From assembly GCA_937873435.1 (NCBI GenBank), contig CALMWM010000063.1, positions 1-24,244 of the forward strand: DNA of 24,244 bases, given 5' to 3'. A program made the position numbers and the translations under genes. Shown piece by piece: positions 23,531 to 24,244 of this stretch (its first letter is position 1; the number at the start of each line of letters is the position of its first letter). This DNA comes from an uncultured Gallionellaceae bacterium. GTDB lineage: Bacteria > Pseudomonadota > Gammaproteobacteria > Burkholderiales > Sulfuricellaceae. The notes beneath the pieces are model-generated. The model ran no database searches. It had not been told where the DNA came from and saw only the letters and a list, made by a program, of their open reading frames with translations.

Positions 23531-23562
23531 GCGCATCATCTGAAAAGTCCGATGGAAAAGCC

Positions 23563-24244
23563 ATGCAGCTCGCTACCGCATTACTCGAAAAATACAGCAA
23601 AGCCGGCCCGCGTTATACCTCCTACCCGACCGCCCCCTACTTCACCGAAAGCTTCGGCGAAGCCCAGTGGCTGGATGAGTTGCAGCAAACCCAGAACCTC
23701 GGGCGCGACCTGTCGCTGTATGTGCATATCCCGTTTTGCGACACGCTGTGCTACTACTGCGGCTGCAACATGGTGGCCACCAAGAAGTACGATAAGGCAA
23801 CCGAATACCTTGATTCGCTGTTTCACGAAATCGACCGCGTCGCCGCGCTCACCAACCCGGCGCGCACCGCGCGGCAATTTCACTGGGGCGGCGGCACACC
23901 CACCTATCTCAAACCCGACGACATCCGCCGCTTGTATGCGCACATCGCCGGCCAGTTCCGCATCGCCGACGACGCAGAAATCAGCTGCGAAGTCGATCCG
24001 CGCGAACTCAGCCGCGAACATGTGCGCGCACTGCGGCAAAGCGGTTTCAACCGGGTCAGCCTGGGCGTGCAGGACCTGGATGGCACGGTGCAGAAAGCCG
24101 TCAACCGGGTTCAGCCGGAAAGCCTGATCCGTGAAGTGTACGGCTGGATGCGCGAGGAAAACTTCGCCAGCATCAACCTCGACCTGATGGTCGGCCTGCC
24201 GCACCAGACCGTGGAGAGCTTCCGCGCCACCCTCGACAAGATCG
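23563..24244 (+). CDS. hemN: Oxygen-independent coproporphyrinogen III oxidase HemN (3' end cut by window)
   Basis: HemN is a radical-SAM enzyme that decarboxylates coproporphyrinogen III to protoporphyrinogen IX during haem synthesis without oxygen. 227 codons are visible, about half of the usual ~455-460 residues. The N-terminus (LLEKYSKAGPRYTSYPTAPYF) is typical of true HemN. The cluster motif HIPFCDTLCYYCGCN supplies Cys59, Cys63 and Cys66, with Cys68 also conserved in HemN. WGGGTPTYL is the SAM-binding GGGTP, followed by EISCEVDPREL and RVSLGVQDL. The ATG at 23563 gives the family N-terminus with GGAA upstream. The presence of HemN implies growth under low oxygen at least at times. Confidence 0.95.
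   Translation, partial: MQLATALLEKYSKAGPRYTSYPTAPYFTESFGEAQWLDELQQTQNLGRDLSLYVHIPFCDTLCYYCGCNMVATKKYDKATEYLDSLFHEIDRVAALTNPARTARQFHWGGGTPTYLKPDDIRRLYAHIAGQFRIADDAEISCEVDPRELSREHVRALRQSGFNRVSLGVQDLDGTVQKAVNRVQPESLIREVYGWMREENFASINLDLMVGLPHQTVESFRATLDKI

Noticed and set aside
1..24244. CRISPR arrays, tRNA/rRNA genes, transposases, integrases, toxin-antitoxin pairs
   Set aside because: Looked for on both strands and not seen; nearly all of the window is accounted for by chromosomal core-type genes.

Overview
The window looks like a chromosomal segment of a Gram-negative, motile, respiring proteobacterium, most likely a betaproteobacterium of the sulfur- or iron-oxidising kind (Nitrosomonadales-like). 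That placement is an inference. It rests on a complete rnfABCDGE operon, nth followed by a DUF1841 gene, an MSHA-type pseudopilin cluster, a sulfide:quinone oxidoreductase, an oxygen-independent HemN and dense, GC-rich coding. No RNA gene, CRISPR array, phage gene or intact insertion sequence was seen.

Layout. Positions 3-767 hold an open frame whose first part reads as an antiporter-like (NuoL/HyfB-type) membrane subunit and whose last part reads as signal peptidase II. The switch lies at about 460-495, so this is a chimera, probably an assembly join or a rearrangement. fkpB follows with an ATGA overlap. Facing it is a minus-strand cluster mshC-mshD-mshO-mshP (3295-1183). Divergent from that runs a two-gene operon (3495-4995): an unknown 71-residue protein and a sulfide:quinone oxidoreductase, ended by a clear hairpin terminator. 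Next on the minus strand are an FHA protein with a ROK-family sugar kinase (6346-5101) and nth with a DUF1841 gene (7578-6519).

Positions 7724-11058 carry a PAS-GGDEF-EAL protein (plus strand) and an Aer-like PAS chemoreceptor (minus strand). These two lie between nth and the rnfABCDGE operon (16247-11145), which in enterobacteria are directly joined. Upstream of rnfA, all on the minus strand, are ald (alanine dehydrogenase), pyrD, a PilZ/YcgR-like protein, a phosphomannomutase/phosphoglucomutase and a second chemoreceptor. A periplasmic single-domain rhodanese (minus) and hemN (plus, cut by the window end) diverge from a shared 142-bp region.

How the genes may work together. Electron transfer is represented by SQR (sulfide to quinone), Rnf (NADH/ferredoxin with ion transport), Ald (makes NADH), PyrD (dihydroorotate to quinone) and the FeS enzymes Nth and HemN. 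A second theme is motility and surface behaviour: two chemoreceptors, one of them redox/energy-sensing in type, a c-di-GMP phosphodiesterase candidate whose GGDEF half is degenerate, a PilZ c-di-GMP receptor, MSHA pseudopilins and a sugar-phosphate mutase for surface polysaccharide. I found no convincing wholly new system. The best leads are the chimeric ORF, the GGDEF-EAL protein with a lost metal ligand but a kept inhibitory site, the signalling pair between rnf and nth, and the unknown small protein paired with SQR.
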